The position numbers were made by a program, and so were the translations under genes. From Yunchengibacter salinarum (GTDB taxonomy: Bacteria > Pseudomonadota > Alphaproteobacteria > Sphingomonadales > Kordiimonadaceae), in NCBI RefSeq assembly GCF_037658235.1, contig NZ_JBBJLN010000007.1, positions 62,001 to 126,000 of the forward strand: a stretch of 64,000 nt of DNA, given 5' to 3'. The first letter of the stretch is position 1. The number at the start of each line of letters is the position of its first letter. The notes under the pieces were generated by a model that was given only the letters and a program-made list of their open reading frames with translations, was not told the DNA's origin and made no database searches. This document shows, piece by piece, positions 25,862-35,126 of this stretch.

Positions 25862-26859
25862 TCCGCGCTCTCCGCCACAAGATGTTCCGCCTGAATGGTC
25901 CGCACGGTGCGCGATGCCGAGCGCATGACCAGCGTTTCCGTGGTCAGCCGCCCGTCCCGCTTGTGCACGCCCTTGAGCATGGACCCGTCGGTCACGCCCG
26001 TGGCGCAGAAGATCACATGGCCGGACGCCATGTCCCGCTTGCTGTATTTCCTGTCCAGGTCGGTGATACCCCATTTGGCGGCGCGCTTGCGCTCGTCATC
26101 ATTGCGGAACAGCAGGCGCCCCTGCATCCGCCCGCCCGTGCACCGCAGCGCCGCCGCCGCCAGCACGCCTTCGGGCGCACCGCCGGAGCCCATATAAATA
26201 TCAATGGAGGTGACAGGGTCGGTGGTGGCGATCACGCCTGCTATATCCCCGTCCCCGATCAGATGCACCCGGCAACCCAGCGCGCGCAGCTCGTTGATCA
26301 GTTTGCCGTGGCGGGGCCGGTCCAGCACACAGACCGCGACATCCGCCACATCCTTGCCGGTGACCCGCGCATAGCTGTGGATATTGTCCGTCACGCTGCG
26401 GTCAAGATCCACCACGTCCTCAGGCAGCCCGGCACCCACGGCGATCTTGTCCATATACACATCCGGCGCGTTCAGCAGGCCGCCCTTTTCCGCCATGGCC
26501 ATCACCGCCAGCGCATTGGGCATGGCCTTGGCGCAGATGGTGGTGCCTTCCAGCGGGTCCAGCGCGATATCCACCGCCGGGCCGCCAGCGCCAACCTTTT
26601 CGCCGATATACAGCATGGGGGCGGCATCCCGCTCCCCCTCGCCGATCACCACCGTTCCGTCGATATCCAGCCCGTTCAGCGCCTTTCGCATGGCTGACAC
26701 GGCGGCGGCATCGGCCGCCTTTTCATCCCCCTTGCCTATGAACCCGCTGGCGGCGATCGCCGCCGCCTCGGTCACGCGGACCCCTTCCAGCACCAGAGTG
26801 CGGCTCAGATCCGCCGCGGTCTGGTCATGGCCCGTCGCGGGCGTCGCTGCTGTAGCCAT
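25858..26859 (-). CDS. glpX: Class II fructose-1,6-bisphosphatase GlpX
   Basis: Gluconeogenic enzyme converting fructose 1,6-bisphosphate to fructose 6-phosphate; cytoplasmic and metal dependent. 333 residues. Seen: IGKGDEKAADAAAV near 42, VIGEGERDAAPML, the ALDPLEGTTICAKAMPNALAV metal site, and GSGGAPEGVLAAAAL. A 52-base gap separates it from hom upstream and it overlaps recJ by 4 bases, so hom-glpX-recJ is probably an operon. Confidence 0.94.
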   Translation of the reverse strand: MATAATPATGHDQTAADLSRTLVLEGVRVTEAAAIAASGFIGKGDEKAADAAAVSAMRKALNGLDIDGTVVIGEGERDAAPMLYIGEKVGAGGPAVDIALDPLEGTTICAKAMPNALAVMAMAEKGGLLNAPDVYMDKIAVGAGLPEDVVDLDRSVTDNIHSYARVTGKDVADVAVCVLDRPRHGKLINELRALGCRVHLIGDGDIAGVIATTDPVTSIDIYMGSGGAPEGVLAAAALRCTGGRMQGRLLFRNDDERKRAAKWGITDLDRKYSKRDMASGHVIFCATGVTDGSMLKGVHKRDGRLTTETLVMRSASRTVRTIQAEHLVAESAD

Positions 26860-26911
26860 CGGTTTTTCACTCCCCCTTTTTCAAAAACCGTGCGCTGCCG
26901 TGCCGAAGCGT

Positions 26912-28267
26912 TCAGGAAAACGCCTCGATCCGCAGCATGGTCGGTGCTTCCAGCACGCTTTCCAACGCATCGAAGCGCCCGATCACCTTGGAAATCCGCG
27001 CTTCGGTGGTTTCATGCGTGGTCAGCACGATATAAATGCCGCCGTCTTCCGGCTCGCCCCGTTGCAACAGGCTGTTGATGGACACGCCCTCATCGCCCAG
27101 CGCGCGGGTGATATCCGCCATCACGCCCGGCTGATCGGTCACCCGCAGGCGAATATAGAAAGTGCCCGTATGCGCTTCCGGCGAAACGGTCTCAAGTTGG
27201 GTCAGCTTGCCCGCGGGCACGCCCAGCGCCGGGCCGCCCGCGCCGCGCGCCACATCCACAATATCCGCCACCACGGCGGATGCGGTGGGGCCCTGCCCCG
27301 CGCCGGGGCCTTCATAGACGGTCTGCCCCACATAAGAGCCATGCACCACCACCGCATTGGTGGCGTTTTCCACCTTGGCGAGCGGCTCGCTTATGGGCAC
27401 CATGGCCGGGTTGACGCGGGTTTCCAGCCCCTTTTCCGTGCGCTGGGCCACGCCAAGCAGGCGAATACGATAGCCCAGATCGCGGGCATAATCGATATCC
27501 ACGGGCGCGATGGTGCGGATGCCCTCGGTGGGCAACTGGCTGAGGTCCGGCGCGGTGCCAAAGGCCAGCGCGGCCAGGATCGCCGTCTTATGGGCGGCAT
27601 CGATGCCATCGATGTCAAAGGTGGGGTCTGCTTCCGCATATCCGAGGCGCTGGGCTTCCTCCAGCACCTCGCCAAAAGCCAGTTCCTCTTTTTCCATGCG
27701 GGTCAGGATATAGTTGCAGGTGCCGTTGAGAATGCCGTGCACGCTTTCGATCTCATTGGCCACCAGCCCTTCGCGCAGGGCCTTGATGCAGGGAATACCG
27801 CCGGCCACCGCCGCCTCGAAGCGCAGAAAGGCGCCTGTGCGTTCGGCGATCTCGGCCAGTTCCCGGCCATGGGTGGCGATCAGCGCCTTGTTGGCGGTCA
27901 CGAAAGCCTTGCCGCGCTCAAGTGTTTCCCGCGCCAGCGCAAGGGCCGGGCCGTCGGACCCGCCGATCAGTTCCACCACCAGGTCCACATCGTCATGAGA
28001 GGCCACATCCACCGGATTGTCGCACCAGTGGAACGGCGACAGGTCCACCCCGCGATCGCGGCTGCGGTCCCGCGCGGAAACGGCGCGGATCGCCATGACC
28101 CGGCCAGAGCGGTCAGCCAGCTTTTCGCCCATTTCGTTGAAAATCCGCACCACGCCGGCGCCCACCGTACCAAGCCCGGCAATGCCGATGCCCAGCGTGT
28201 CGCCCCTGCCCTGATCCGCCTTTGCCTGATCGGCCGCCTGAGTGTTCGTCTTGCTGGATTTACCCAT
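26912..28267 (-). CDS. hom: Homoserine dehydrogenase
   Basis: Reduces aspartate semialdehyde to homoserine, the branch point to threonine and methionine. About 451 residues. N-terminal NAD(P) site LGIGIAGLGTVGAGVV, then ELIGGSDGPA, TANKALIATHG, the catalytic region GGIPCIKALREGL and NGTCNYILTRM with ADPTFDIDGIDAAHKTAIL. A C-terminal ACT domain (about residues 370-450: VTDQPGVMADITRAL) allows feedback control by threonine. The ATG at 28267 was chosen over one three codons earlier; either is possible. Confidence 0.94.
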   Translation of the reverse strand: MGKSSKTNTQAADQAKADQGRGDTLGIGIAGLGTVGAGVVRIFNEMGEKLADRSGRVMAIRAVSARDRSRDRGVDLSPFHWCDNPVDVASHDDVDLVVELIGGSDGPALALARETLERGKAFVTANKALIATHGRELAEIAERTGAFLRFEAAVAGGIPCIKALREGLVANEIESVHGILNGTCNYILTRMEKEELAFGEVLEEAQRLGYAEADPTFDIDGIDAAHKTAILAALAFGTAPDLSQLPTEGIRTIAPVDIDYARDLGYRIRLLGVAQRTEKGLETRVNPAMVPISEPLAKVENATNAVVVHGSYVGQTVYEGPGAGQGPTASAVVADIVDVARGAGGPALGVPAGKLTQLETVSPEAHTGTFYIRLRVTDQPGVMADITRALGDEGVSINSLLQRGEPEDGGIYIVLTTHETTEARISKVIGRFDALESVLEAPTMLRIEAFS

Positions 28268-28547
28268 GGTACGCACTGGTTCCTTATGCCCGTTTGAAAA
28301 CCCTGAAACATCAACCCGGCGCCCATCATGCCCGATACGGTTGACTCCCCCGCATGGATGGGGGGACAGTCTTGGGCTCGGGTCCCTGCGCGCCGATGTG
28401 TGGCTAGCTCTAATTCATTAGCCGCCGCCGTGCAATCGGCAAAACAGGCGCTGAGGGCCGGTCATCAGGGCGCATGACGCGCCGCGCGAACACGGGCCGC
28501 CGGGGCTGAACCGGACCGGGACAGCAACATCAGGGAGAGACGGGCAG

Positions 28548-30359
28548 ATGAGCCAGAGTGACGATTTTATCGCAGCCCTCGGCGGAGAGCCGGACTTCGA
28601 GAAAATGAGCGAAACCATCATGGACGCGGCGGAAAAAAGCCGGACCATGGTGGAGGAATTCATGGACCAGCAGCCGGACGCCCTGCGCATGGCGCTGGAC
28701 CCGATGAACCTTACCCCGGCGCTGCTGTCCTTTTCGCGCGATCTGATGAGTCGGCCTGACGTGCTGGTGCAGAACCAGATGGCCTTTTTCCAGGACTATA
28801 TGAAACTGCTCGGCAATCAGAGCGCCTCGCTCAGCGGCGAGGAAGCGGAGCCGGTGATCACCCCCGGCAAGAGCGATCGCCGCTTCAAGAGCGAGGCATG
28901 GAGCGAGGAAGGGCCGTTCGACTTCATCAAACAGGCTTATCTGCTGGCCTCTCACTACACCATGGACACCATTGCCAAAGCCACAGACCTGGACACCCGG
29001 GACGAGCGCAAGCTGCACTTCTTCACCAAGCAGTATCTGGATGCGCTGTCCCCCAGCAATTACATGATGACCAACCCGGATGTGCTGCGCGAAACCCTGG
29101 ACAGCAAGGGGCAGAACCTGGTTAAGGGTATGCAGCACCTGCTGGAGGATGTGGAGCGCGGCGACGGCGTTCCGATGATCAAGATGACCGATCTGGATGC
29201 CTTCGAAGTGGGCAAGAACCTGGCCGTAACACCCGGCAAGGTGGTCTATCGCAATGCCCTGTTCGAACTGATCCAGTACAGCCCCACCACGGAAACGGTC
29301 TATGAAGTGCCGCTGCTGATCTTCCCGCCCTGGATCAACAAGTTCTACATTCTGGACCTGAACGAGAAAAAGAGCTTTGTCCGCTGGGCGGTGGCGCAGG
29401 GCTACACGGTCTTCATGGTGTCCTGGGTGAACCCGGACGGCACATACGCGGACACCACGCTGGATGACTATCTGAAAGACGGCTATCTGGAGGCCATCCA
29501 GATCGCGCGGGAGATCACCGGCGCGGCCAGTGTCAACACCATCGGCTATTGCGTGGCGGGCACCATGCTGGCCGCCGTTCTCGCCTATCTGCATGAGGTG
29601 GGGGAGGAAAAGCAGGTGCGTTCCGCCACCTTCTTCACCGCCCAGGTGGACTTTTCCGAGGCCGGGGATCTGATGAACTTCGTCGATTCCGAGCAACTGG
29701 AATTCATCGACAAGCTGATGGAGGAAAAGGGCTATCTGGACAAGCGCTCCATGGCGCTGACCTTCAACATGCTGCGCTCCAACGACCTGATCTGGTCCTA
29801 TGTGGTAAATAATTACCTTCTGGGCAAGGAGCCCATGGCCTTTGATCTGCTGTACTGGAACTGTGACAGCACCAATCTGGCGCGCGGGGTTCACAAGCAG
29901 TATCTGACCCACATGTACCACAATAACGACCTGATCAAGCCGGGAGCCATGACCCTGAACGGTGTGCCGATCGATATTCACAAGGTGGAAACGCCGTCCT
30001 ATGTGCAGGCGGGCCGCGACGACCACATCGCCCCGGCCCAGTCCGTGTTCAAGATCACGGACCATTTCGGCGGGCCTGTGCGCTTCGTGCTGGCGGGCTC
30101 CGGCCATATTGCCGGGGTGATCAACCCGCCAGAGGCCAAGAAATACCAGTACTGGACCAATGACGAAAAGCTGACCGATTTTGACAGCTTCGTGGAAGGC
30201 GCCAAAGAGCACCCCGGCTCCTGGTGGCCGGACTGGCACAAATGGCTGTCGCGCCGGTCGGGCAAGAAAGTGGCCCCGCTGGACCCCGCCAAGGGCCCCT
30301 ACCCGCCCCTGGCCGACGCGCCCGGCACCTATGTAAAAGCCAGGCCCACGGAAGATTAA
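28548..30359 (+). CDS. phaC: Class I polyhydroxyalkanoate synthase
   Basis: Polymerises 3-hydroxyacyl-CoA into storage polyester at the granule surface. 603 residues, normal for class I enzymes. The lipase-like box is GYCVAGT with catalytic Cys335; Asp492 (GRDDHIAP) and His520 (GSGHIAG) complete the triad. The conserved PPWINKFYILDL and SWVNPD segments are present. The first 100 residues are the variable N-terminal domain. The thiolase for this pathway lies at 50.6 kb; no PhaB reductase, phasin or PhaR gene is nearby. A repeat array begins directly after the stop. Confidence 0.96.
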   Translation: MSQSDDFIAALGGEPDFEKMSETIMDAAEKSRTMVEEFMDQQPDALRMALDPMNLTPALLSFSRDLMSRPDVLVQNQMAFFQDYMKLLGNQSASLSGEEAEPVITPGKSDRRFKSEAWSEEGPFDFIKQAYLLASHYTMDTIAKATDLDTRDERKLHFFTKQYLDALSPSNYMMTNPDVLRETLDSKGQNLVKGMQHLLEDVERGDGVPMIKMTDLDAFEVGKNLAVTPGKVVYRNALFELIQYSPTTETVYEVPLLIFPPWINKFYILDLNEKKSFVRWAVAQGYTVFMVSWVNPDGTYADTTLDDYLKDGYLEAIQIAREITGAASVNTIGYCVAGTMLAAVLAYLHEVGEEKQVRSATFFTAQVDFSEAGDLMNFVDSEQLEFIDKLMEEKGYLDKRSMALTFNMLRSNDLIWSYVVNNYLLGKEPMAFDLLYWNCDSTNLARGVHKQYLTHMYHNNDLIKPGAMTLNGVPIDIHKVETPSYVQAGRDDHIAPAQSVFKITDHFGGPVRFVLAGSGHIAGVINPPEAKKYQYWTNDEKLTDFDSFVEGAKEHPGSWWPDWHKWLSRRSGKKVAPLDPAKGPYPPLADAPGTYVKARPTED

Positions 30360-30360
30360 C

Positions 30361-30660
30361 TCTTTTCTGATTTCACGCCTTGGCGCTTCGCGCCCGGCTC
30401 CAAATGGGCGCCGCACTGGCAGAGGGCCACGGTCGTGGCCTCCGGCACTGCCGTGGGCAGCACCGGTAGAGGCAACGCCGGTGCGGGTAGGGCTGTTTTA
30501 TTTCCGCTCACGCCTGAGCGCTTCGCGCTAAGGCTCCGCGAGGGCGCCGCAGGGGCGGCGGGGCGCGGTCGCGCGCTTTGTGTACCGCTCACGCAAGTGT
30601 GCTGCGCACACGCTCCGCTAGGGCGCCGCAGGGGCGGCGGGGCGCGGTCGCGCCCGTCGG
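30361..30660 (+). repeat. Dispersed structured repeat, copy B (three units)
   Basis: Fills most of the 332 bases between phaC and the next, convergent gene. Unit 1 (30361-30480) starts CTTTTCTGATTTCACGC like the other loci and has hairpins at 30383-30393 and GGCCACGGTCGTGGCC at 30425-30440. Units 2 and 3 (about 30501-30580 and 30583-30660) start with CCGCTCACGC. They share an identical 34-base block, at 30541-30574 and 30620-30653, containing GCGCGGTCGCGC. Unit 3 carries the stem GTGTGC-TGC-GCACAC (30597-30611). Confidence 0.85.
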
Positions 30661-30691
30661 ATAGGTCCGTGCTGTGGCGGTAGGGCGGGTG

Positions 30692-31627
30692 TCAGCCGCC
30701 ATTGGCGCCATGGGCACCGCTGGCATCGCCGCCATCAGAATCACCATCAGGGTCGGCGGAACCCTTTTCGCCGTTTTCGGTCTCACCCAACGCGCGCTGG
30801 CGGTCTTTCAGGCTGGTCTGAAGGCGCTTCAGCCTGTCGATCCGGGTTTGAAGGCGGTCTTCCAGCGCCGCCGCGTCGGTGCGGCTGGCATTAGCCGCGC
30901 TGTCCAGATGAAAGCGACGCACCGCGCCTTCTTCGTCAAGCTCCAGGCGGAAATCGCCCAGCACCCCTTCAAGCTGGGTCATGGCATCCCCAAGGGCGCC
31001 GCGTGCGGTTGCGCTGACCCGATCCTCGCTTTGCAGGACAGAGACCAGCCCGCCGATCCGGCTCAGCCCCGCCGTGCCGCCGAGCCCACCGGTCAACAGG
31101 CCGGATCGCCCGGCCAGCAGGTGGCCCCGCTCCGCCAGCAGGGTTTCCCGCGCGCCTTCCAGCGCATCGAGCGCGGCCTTCAGCGCCGTGCGATCCTCGC
31201 CCTCATCCGCCTTTTCCAGCGAGGCGCGCACCTGCTTGATGGCGTCCTCGATACTGGCAAGGCGCGCCGTGCGATTGCCCAGCAGCAGGGATTGCAGATC
31301 GACGGGCCTGCCCGTGGCCGCGGGGCCTGTGCTCAGCATGTCTTCGTCGTCCAGATCGCCGACGCGGGTTCCCGTCTGCGCACCCGCGCCGCTGGCACCT
31401 GTGGCACCGCCAGCCGTTTCATCCGATTGCCGTGATTGGCCGAACACGCCCCCCGGTGTCAGCAAAATGGCCAGGAACAGCGCCAGAGCCGATACCAGCC
31501 CCAGCCGCACAGTGGCGCCAAGCGGCAAGCCCCGGCGGGTGGCGCCGAAATGCTCGCCCCCGGAAGGTCGGGGCTGTTTTGAAGACGTGCGCCCCGAAGG
31601 CGTGCGCGCGTGAAACGTCATGGTCAT
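30692..31627 (-). CDS. Hypothetical exported or membrane-anchored coiled-coil protein
   Basis: About 311 residues. A basic N-terminus is followed by one hydrophobic segment (around 36-60, ATVRLGLVSALALFLAILL, ending VFGQ). Then comes a Gly/Ala/Thr linker and about 200 residues of charged helix with Leu heptads, and finally an Asp/Gly/Ala tail. I recognise no family. GGAG lies 5 bases before ATG 31627; an upstream in-frame ATG at 31675 lacks such a site. It converges on phaC across the repeat array, so a link to PHA granules is possible but unsupported. Confidence 0.6.
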   Translation of the reverse strand: MTMTFHARTPSGRTSSKQPRPSGGEHFGATRRGLPLGATVRLGLVSALALFLAILLTPGGVFGQSRQSDETAGGATGASGAGAQTGTRVGDLDDEDMLSTGPAATGRPVDLQSLLLGNRTARLASIEDAIKQVRASLEKADEGEDRTALKAALDALEGARETLLAERGHLLAGRSGLLTGGLGGTAGLSRIGGLVSVLQSEDRVSATARGALGDAMTQLEGVLGDFRLELDEEGAVRRFHLDSAANASRTDAAALEDRLQTRIDRLKRLQTSLKDRQRALGETENGEKGSADPDGDSDGGDASGAHGANGG

Positions 31628-31900
31628 GCTCTCTCCGCTGTCGTGCCGGGCCGTTTTTTCCTGTCCCCGTGTCACGGCTCAACCGCATCACGCCCAGCCC
31701 CGCATCACAAGGGGCCAGCGACCAGCCGTGCCGTCCGTGGGACGGGATGCCGAACCGGTCGCGGGGCCAGAGCCGGTTACGGAACCAGAGCCGGGAACAG
31801 TTTAGCAGGAAGATGCCGTCCACGCAGCCAATTCATTGACCGTTCACAGACCCGGCCCTAATGTAACCGCCTGATGCCAATTCGCTGGAAAGAGGCGCCC

Positions 31901-33265
31901 GTGCGATTTCGCCTGTCCCATATCTTTCTGCTGCTGGCCGCGCTGGTGTGGCCATGGCAGACCGCGCACGCCCAGAGCCTGTTGCGCGATGCGGAAACCG
32001 AATCCTTTCTGCGGGACATTTCCAATCCGATCTTCGAGGCCGCCGGCCTGACCCCGGAAAGTGTCCGCATCTATATCGTCAATGATCAAAGCCTGAATGC
32101 CTTTGTCACGGGCGGGCAGAACGTCTTTCTCAATTCCGGCCTGATCATGCGGGTGGACAATGTGAATCAGCTCAAGGGCGTGATCGCCCACGAGACCTGC
32201 CACATCGCCTGTGGCCACTCGGTCACCCGCCGCGCCGCCATGGGGAATATGGGGCTGATGTCCGCCGTTTCCATGGTGCTGGGCGCGGCCGCCATCGCGC
32301 TGGGCGGCGGCGATGCGGGCATGGGGGTGATGATGGCCGGGCAGAACGCGGCGCAGCGCAATTTCCTGTCCCACACCCGCTCGGAAGAAAGCACGGCGGA
32401 TCAGGCGGCGCTGGACTATCTGAATGCGGTGGAGGCCAGCGGCGAAGGGCTGATGGCGTTTCTGGACACGCTGCGGGATCAGGAAGTGCTGGCCAATGTA
32501 CGCCAGGACCCTTATGTACGCAGCCACCCGATCGGTCGCCAGCGCCTGCTGGCCCTGCAAAAGCGGGTGGAAAGCTCCGACTATTATGGCGATCCGCCAA
32601 ACCGGGACCATGACCGCCGCCTGAAACGAATCCAGGCCAAGATGGTGGGTTATCTGAAAAATCCGCAGGCCACGGTGAATGAATATCCCCCGGATCGGGA
32701 CCAGAGCGTCAACGCCCACTATGCCCGCGCCTATGCCTATCACAAGGCGCTGGAATGGGACTGGGCGCTGGAAGAAGCCAACGCCCTGATCGAGGCGGAG
32801 CCGGACAATCCCTTTTTCCACGAGATCAAGGGCCAGATTCTGTTCGAGGCGGGGCGCATTCAGGACAGCCTGCCCGTCTTCCGCGAGGCGGTTAGCCTGG
32901 CACCGGAAGAGCCCCTGCTGATCGCCGCGCTGGGGCAGGCGCTGGTGGCCACCGACAATACGGACCATTACAAGGAAGCGACCAGAGTGCTGCGCCGCGC
33001 CACCCGGCTGCAACCGGACAACAGCTTTGCCTGGTTCCAGATGGCCCGCGCCTATGCCGCGCTGGACAAGACCGCGCTGGCCAACCTGGCCACGGCGGAA
33101 CGCTATTACAGCGGCGGGGTGGCCCATATGGCCGCCCGGCACGCCCACCGCGCCATGGAGGAACTGGACAAGGGCACGGCGGACTGGCTGCGCGCACAGG
33201 ACATTTTCCTGGTCACCAAGGATGCGGCGGAAAGATCATCCCGCCAGCAGCGTCGCCGCCGTTAA
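31901..33265 (+). CDS. M48 family zinc metalloprotease with TPR-like tail (BepA-like)
   Basis: Periplasmic protease of the kind that edits outer-membrane protein assembly. About 454 residues. Signal peptide RFRLSHIFLLLAALVWPW, then the M48 domain with HETCH at 97-101 as HExxH, a third-ligand region SEESTADQAALDYL, and a C-terminal helical-repeat (TPR-like) region from about 270 (ARAYAYHKALEWDWALEEA). The zinc helix reads HETCHIACGH, with Cys at 100 and 104 where the family usually has Gly. GTG at 31901 was chosen since GGAAAGAGG lies 6 bases upstream; an ATG at 31874 has no ribosome site. The DsbA-type gene follows 141 bases later. Confidence 0.85.
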   Translation: MRFRLSHIFLLLAALVWPWQTAHAQSLLRDAETESFLRDISNPIFEAAGLTPESVRIYIVNDQSLNAFVTGGQNVFLNSGLIMRVDNVNQLKGVIAHETCHIACGHSVTRRAAMGNMGLMSAVSMVLGAAAIALGGGDAGMGVMMAGQNAAQRNFLSHTRSEESTADQAALDYLNAVEASGEGLMAFLDTLRDQEVLANVRQDPYVRSHPIGRQRLLALQKRVESSDYYGDPPNRDHDRRLKRIQAKMVGYLKNPQATVNEYPPDRDQSVNAHYARAYAYHKALEWDWALEEANALIEAEPDNPFFHEIKGQILFEAGRIQDSLPVFREAVSLAPEEPLLIAALGQALVATDNTDHYKEATRVLRRATRLQPDNSFAWFQMARAYAALDKTALANLATAERYYSGGVAHMAARHAHRAMEELDKGTADWLRAQDIFLVTKDAAERSSRQQRRRR

Positions 33266-33406
33266 GCCGGCCTTTGCCATGCCGGGACGGCCTTCACACG
33301 GCGCCCCGCCCCATGTGACAAGGTTGTGAACACCCCTTGCCGCACAAGGCTTCAGCGGTCATAACCGACACCTGATCGAAATTGAAAACCAAAAGGATGG
33401 TTCGCC

Positions 33407-34192
33407 ATGCGCCCCCTGTTTGCTTTCCTGTCAGCGCTTGCCCTTCTCGGCCTTGCAACCGGCGCGAGCCTGTCAGGCCATGCCCAATCGACGAACGACA
33501 CCGGTGCCGACGCCGCCGAGACGGAAAAAATCCGCCGCGTGATCGATGCCTATCTGGAAGAAAACCCGGAAATCGTCGTGCAGGCCATCCAGACCTGGCA
33601 GAAGCGCCAGCAAATGGCCCGCATCCTGCCCAAGGTGGAACTGTACCGCGGCACGCTGACCGCCGAGGACGCGCCCCAGATGGGCAATCCGCAGGGTGAT
33701 GTGACGGTGATCGAGTTTTTCGATTATCGCTGCGGTTTCTGCCGCCGCCATTTCCCCGCCGTGCGCAAGCTGGTGAAGGAAGACGGCAATATCCGCTTCA
33801 TGCCCAAGCAGTTCCCCATTCTGGATCAGGAAGGCAGCGCGCAAATGTCCCGCATGGCGGCCCGCGCCGCGCTGGCCGCGCATCGCCAGGACGCGTTCGG
33901 TGAATATCACACCGCCCTGATGACGCGGGACGGCAGCCTGACCGAACAGACACTCTATGACGTGGCCGCCGAACTGGGGCTGGATGTGGCGCAACTGAAA
34001 GATGACATGGGCCACAAGCTGGTGGAAAAGCGGATTCAGAACAATCTGGCCATTGGCCGGGATATCGGCTTTTCCGGCACCCCCGCCTATATCATTGGCG
34101 ACGAGATCATTCAGGGCGCGGAGGGCTATGGCGCCCTGAAGAACGCCGTGGCCAAGGCCCGCGCCAAGAACGCGGAAGACAGTGGCCGCTGA
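33407..34192 (+). CDS. DsbA-family periplasmic thiol oxidoreductase
   Basis: Thioredoxin-fold protein that makes or reshuffles disulfides in exported proteins. 261 residues. A signal peptide (ends SGHAQ) and a helical N-terminal extension (KIRRVIDAYLEENPEIVVQAI, typical of Com1/ScsC-like members) come first. Then the active site FDYRCGFCRRHF with Cys109 and Cys112, and the cis-Pro loop SGTPAYIIG near the end. A strong terminator follows. Its position after an M48 protease suggests an envelope quality-control pair, by inference. Confidence 0.9.
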   Translation: MRPLFAFLSALALLGLATGASLSGHAQSTNDTGADAAETEKIRRVIDAYLEENPEIVVQAIQTWQKRQQMARILPKVELYRGTLTAEDAPQMGNPQGDVTVIEFFDYRCGFCRRHFPAVRKLVKEDGNIRFMPKQFPILDQEGSAQMSRMAARAALAAHRQDAFGEYHTALMTRDGSLTEQTLYDVAAELGLDVAQLKDDMGHKLVEKRIQNNLAIGRDIGFSGTPAYIIGDEIIQGAEGYGALKNAVAKARAKNAEDSGR

Positions 34193-34224
34193 TCCGCGCC
34201 GCCGCGCACCGCGCCGGAGACATG

Positions 34225-34259
34225 AAAACCCCGCCCCGACAATCCGGGGCGGGGTTTTT
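34225..34259 (+). terminator. Rho-independent terminator after the DsbA-type gene
   Basis: AAAACCCCGCCCCG, a short AATC-type loop and CGGGGCGGGG followed by TTTTT. The A run on the other side means it can also end transcription of thiG from the opposite strand. Confidence 0.9.
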
Positions 34260-34322
34260 CCGTCAATGATCCCATGGCCCAGGCCGGGATATGGGCCTGA
34301 CCCCGAACCGACCTGAACGGTT

Positions 34323-35126
34323 CTAGATCAGACCGGCCAGCGGCGAACTGGGATCGGCATATTTTTTCCTTGGCATACGCCCGGCCAGATAGCTGTCCCG
34401 GCCCGCCTGAACCGCCCGGCGCATGGCCCGCGCCATGCGCACCGGGTCTTTAGCTTCGGCAATGGCGGTGTTCATCAGCACCCCGTCGCAGCCAAGCTCC
34501 ATAGCCTGTGCCGCATCGGAAGCAGCCCCGACCCCCGCATCCACCAGCACCGGCACACGCGCCTGTTCCAGCAGCAGCCGGATCTGCACCGGATTCTGGA
34601 TGCCCAGCCCGGACCCGATGGGCGCGCCCAGCGGCATGATCGCCACGCAACCGATTTCCTCCAGCCTGCGGGCCATGATCGGGTCATCATTGCAATAGAC
34701 CATCACCTGAAAACCATCATCCACAAGCTGCTCGGCGGCGCGCAGGGTCTCGACCATATCGGGATACAGGGTCTTCTTGTCGCCCAGCACTTCCAGCTTC
34801 ACCAGCGACCAGCCGCCCGCTTCCCGCGCCAGACGCAGCGTCCGCACGGCATCCTCGGCAGTGAAACAGCCCGCCGTATTGGGCAGATAGGTCACCTTGT
34901 CCGGGTCCACATAGTCCATCAACACCGGCTGGCTGGGGTCGGACACGTTCACCCGCCGCACCGCCACGGTCACGATTTCCGCGCCACTGGCCGCCACGGC
35001 GCGGGCGGTTTCGTCAAAATCCCTGTATTTGCCGGTTCCCACGATCAGGCGGGATTGATAGCGCCGCCCGGCCAGTTCCCAGCCGTCATCCTGTTGTTCG
35101 CGATCCGTTACCTGCTGTGCGTTCAC
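34323..35126 (-). CDS. thiG: Thiazole synthase ThiG
   Basis: Builds the thiazole ring of thiamine from deoxyxylulose 5-phosphate, dehydroglycine and the ThiS thiocarboxylate; cytoplasmic TIM barrel. 267 residues. Seen: SRLIVGTGKYRDFDET, NTAGCFTAEDAV, LVKLEVLGD with the Schiff-base Lys, MPLGAPIGSGLGI and VDAGVGAASDAAQAMELG with GVLMNTAIA. It starts with GTG at 35126, which overlaps the thiS stop (GTGA), so the pair is coupled. Other thi genes are not in the window. Confidence 0.95.
   Translation of the reverse strand: MNAQQVTDREQQDDGWELAGRRYQSRLIVGTGKYRDFDETARAVAASGAEIVTVAVRRVNVSDPSQPVLMDYVDPDKVTYLPNTAGCFTAEDAVRTLRLAREAGGWSLVKLEVLGDKKTLYPDMVETLRAAEQLVDDGFQVMVYCNDDPIMARRLEEIGCVAIMPLGAPIGSGLGIQNPVQIRLLLEQARVPVLVDAGVGAASDAAQAMELGCDGVLMNTAIAEAKDPVRMARAMRRAVQAGRDSYLAGRMPRKKYADPSSPLAGLI

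Noticed and set aside
24023..26074. Longer RecJ starting inside glpX at 26074
   Set aside because: The extra residues are antisense-free shadow of glpX in another frame; the overlap start at 25861 fits RecJ length.
28277..28547. Possible small RNA (SRP-like) between hom and phaC
   Set aside because: GC-rich stems are present but the conserved SRP Alu or S-domain motifs are absent.
30541..30653. CRISPR-like array at the duplicated 34-base block
   Set aside because: Only two exact copies, the intervening sequence is itself repeat-derived, and no cas gene is present.
30435..30683. Open frames across the repeats (such as LTQVCCAHAP at 30.6 kb and LTQACCARAP at 55.5 kb)
   Set aside because: They look alike only because the DNA repeats are alike; lengths and frames are not conserved and the stems explain the sequence better.
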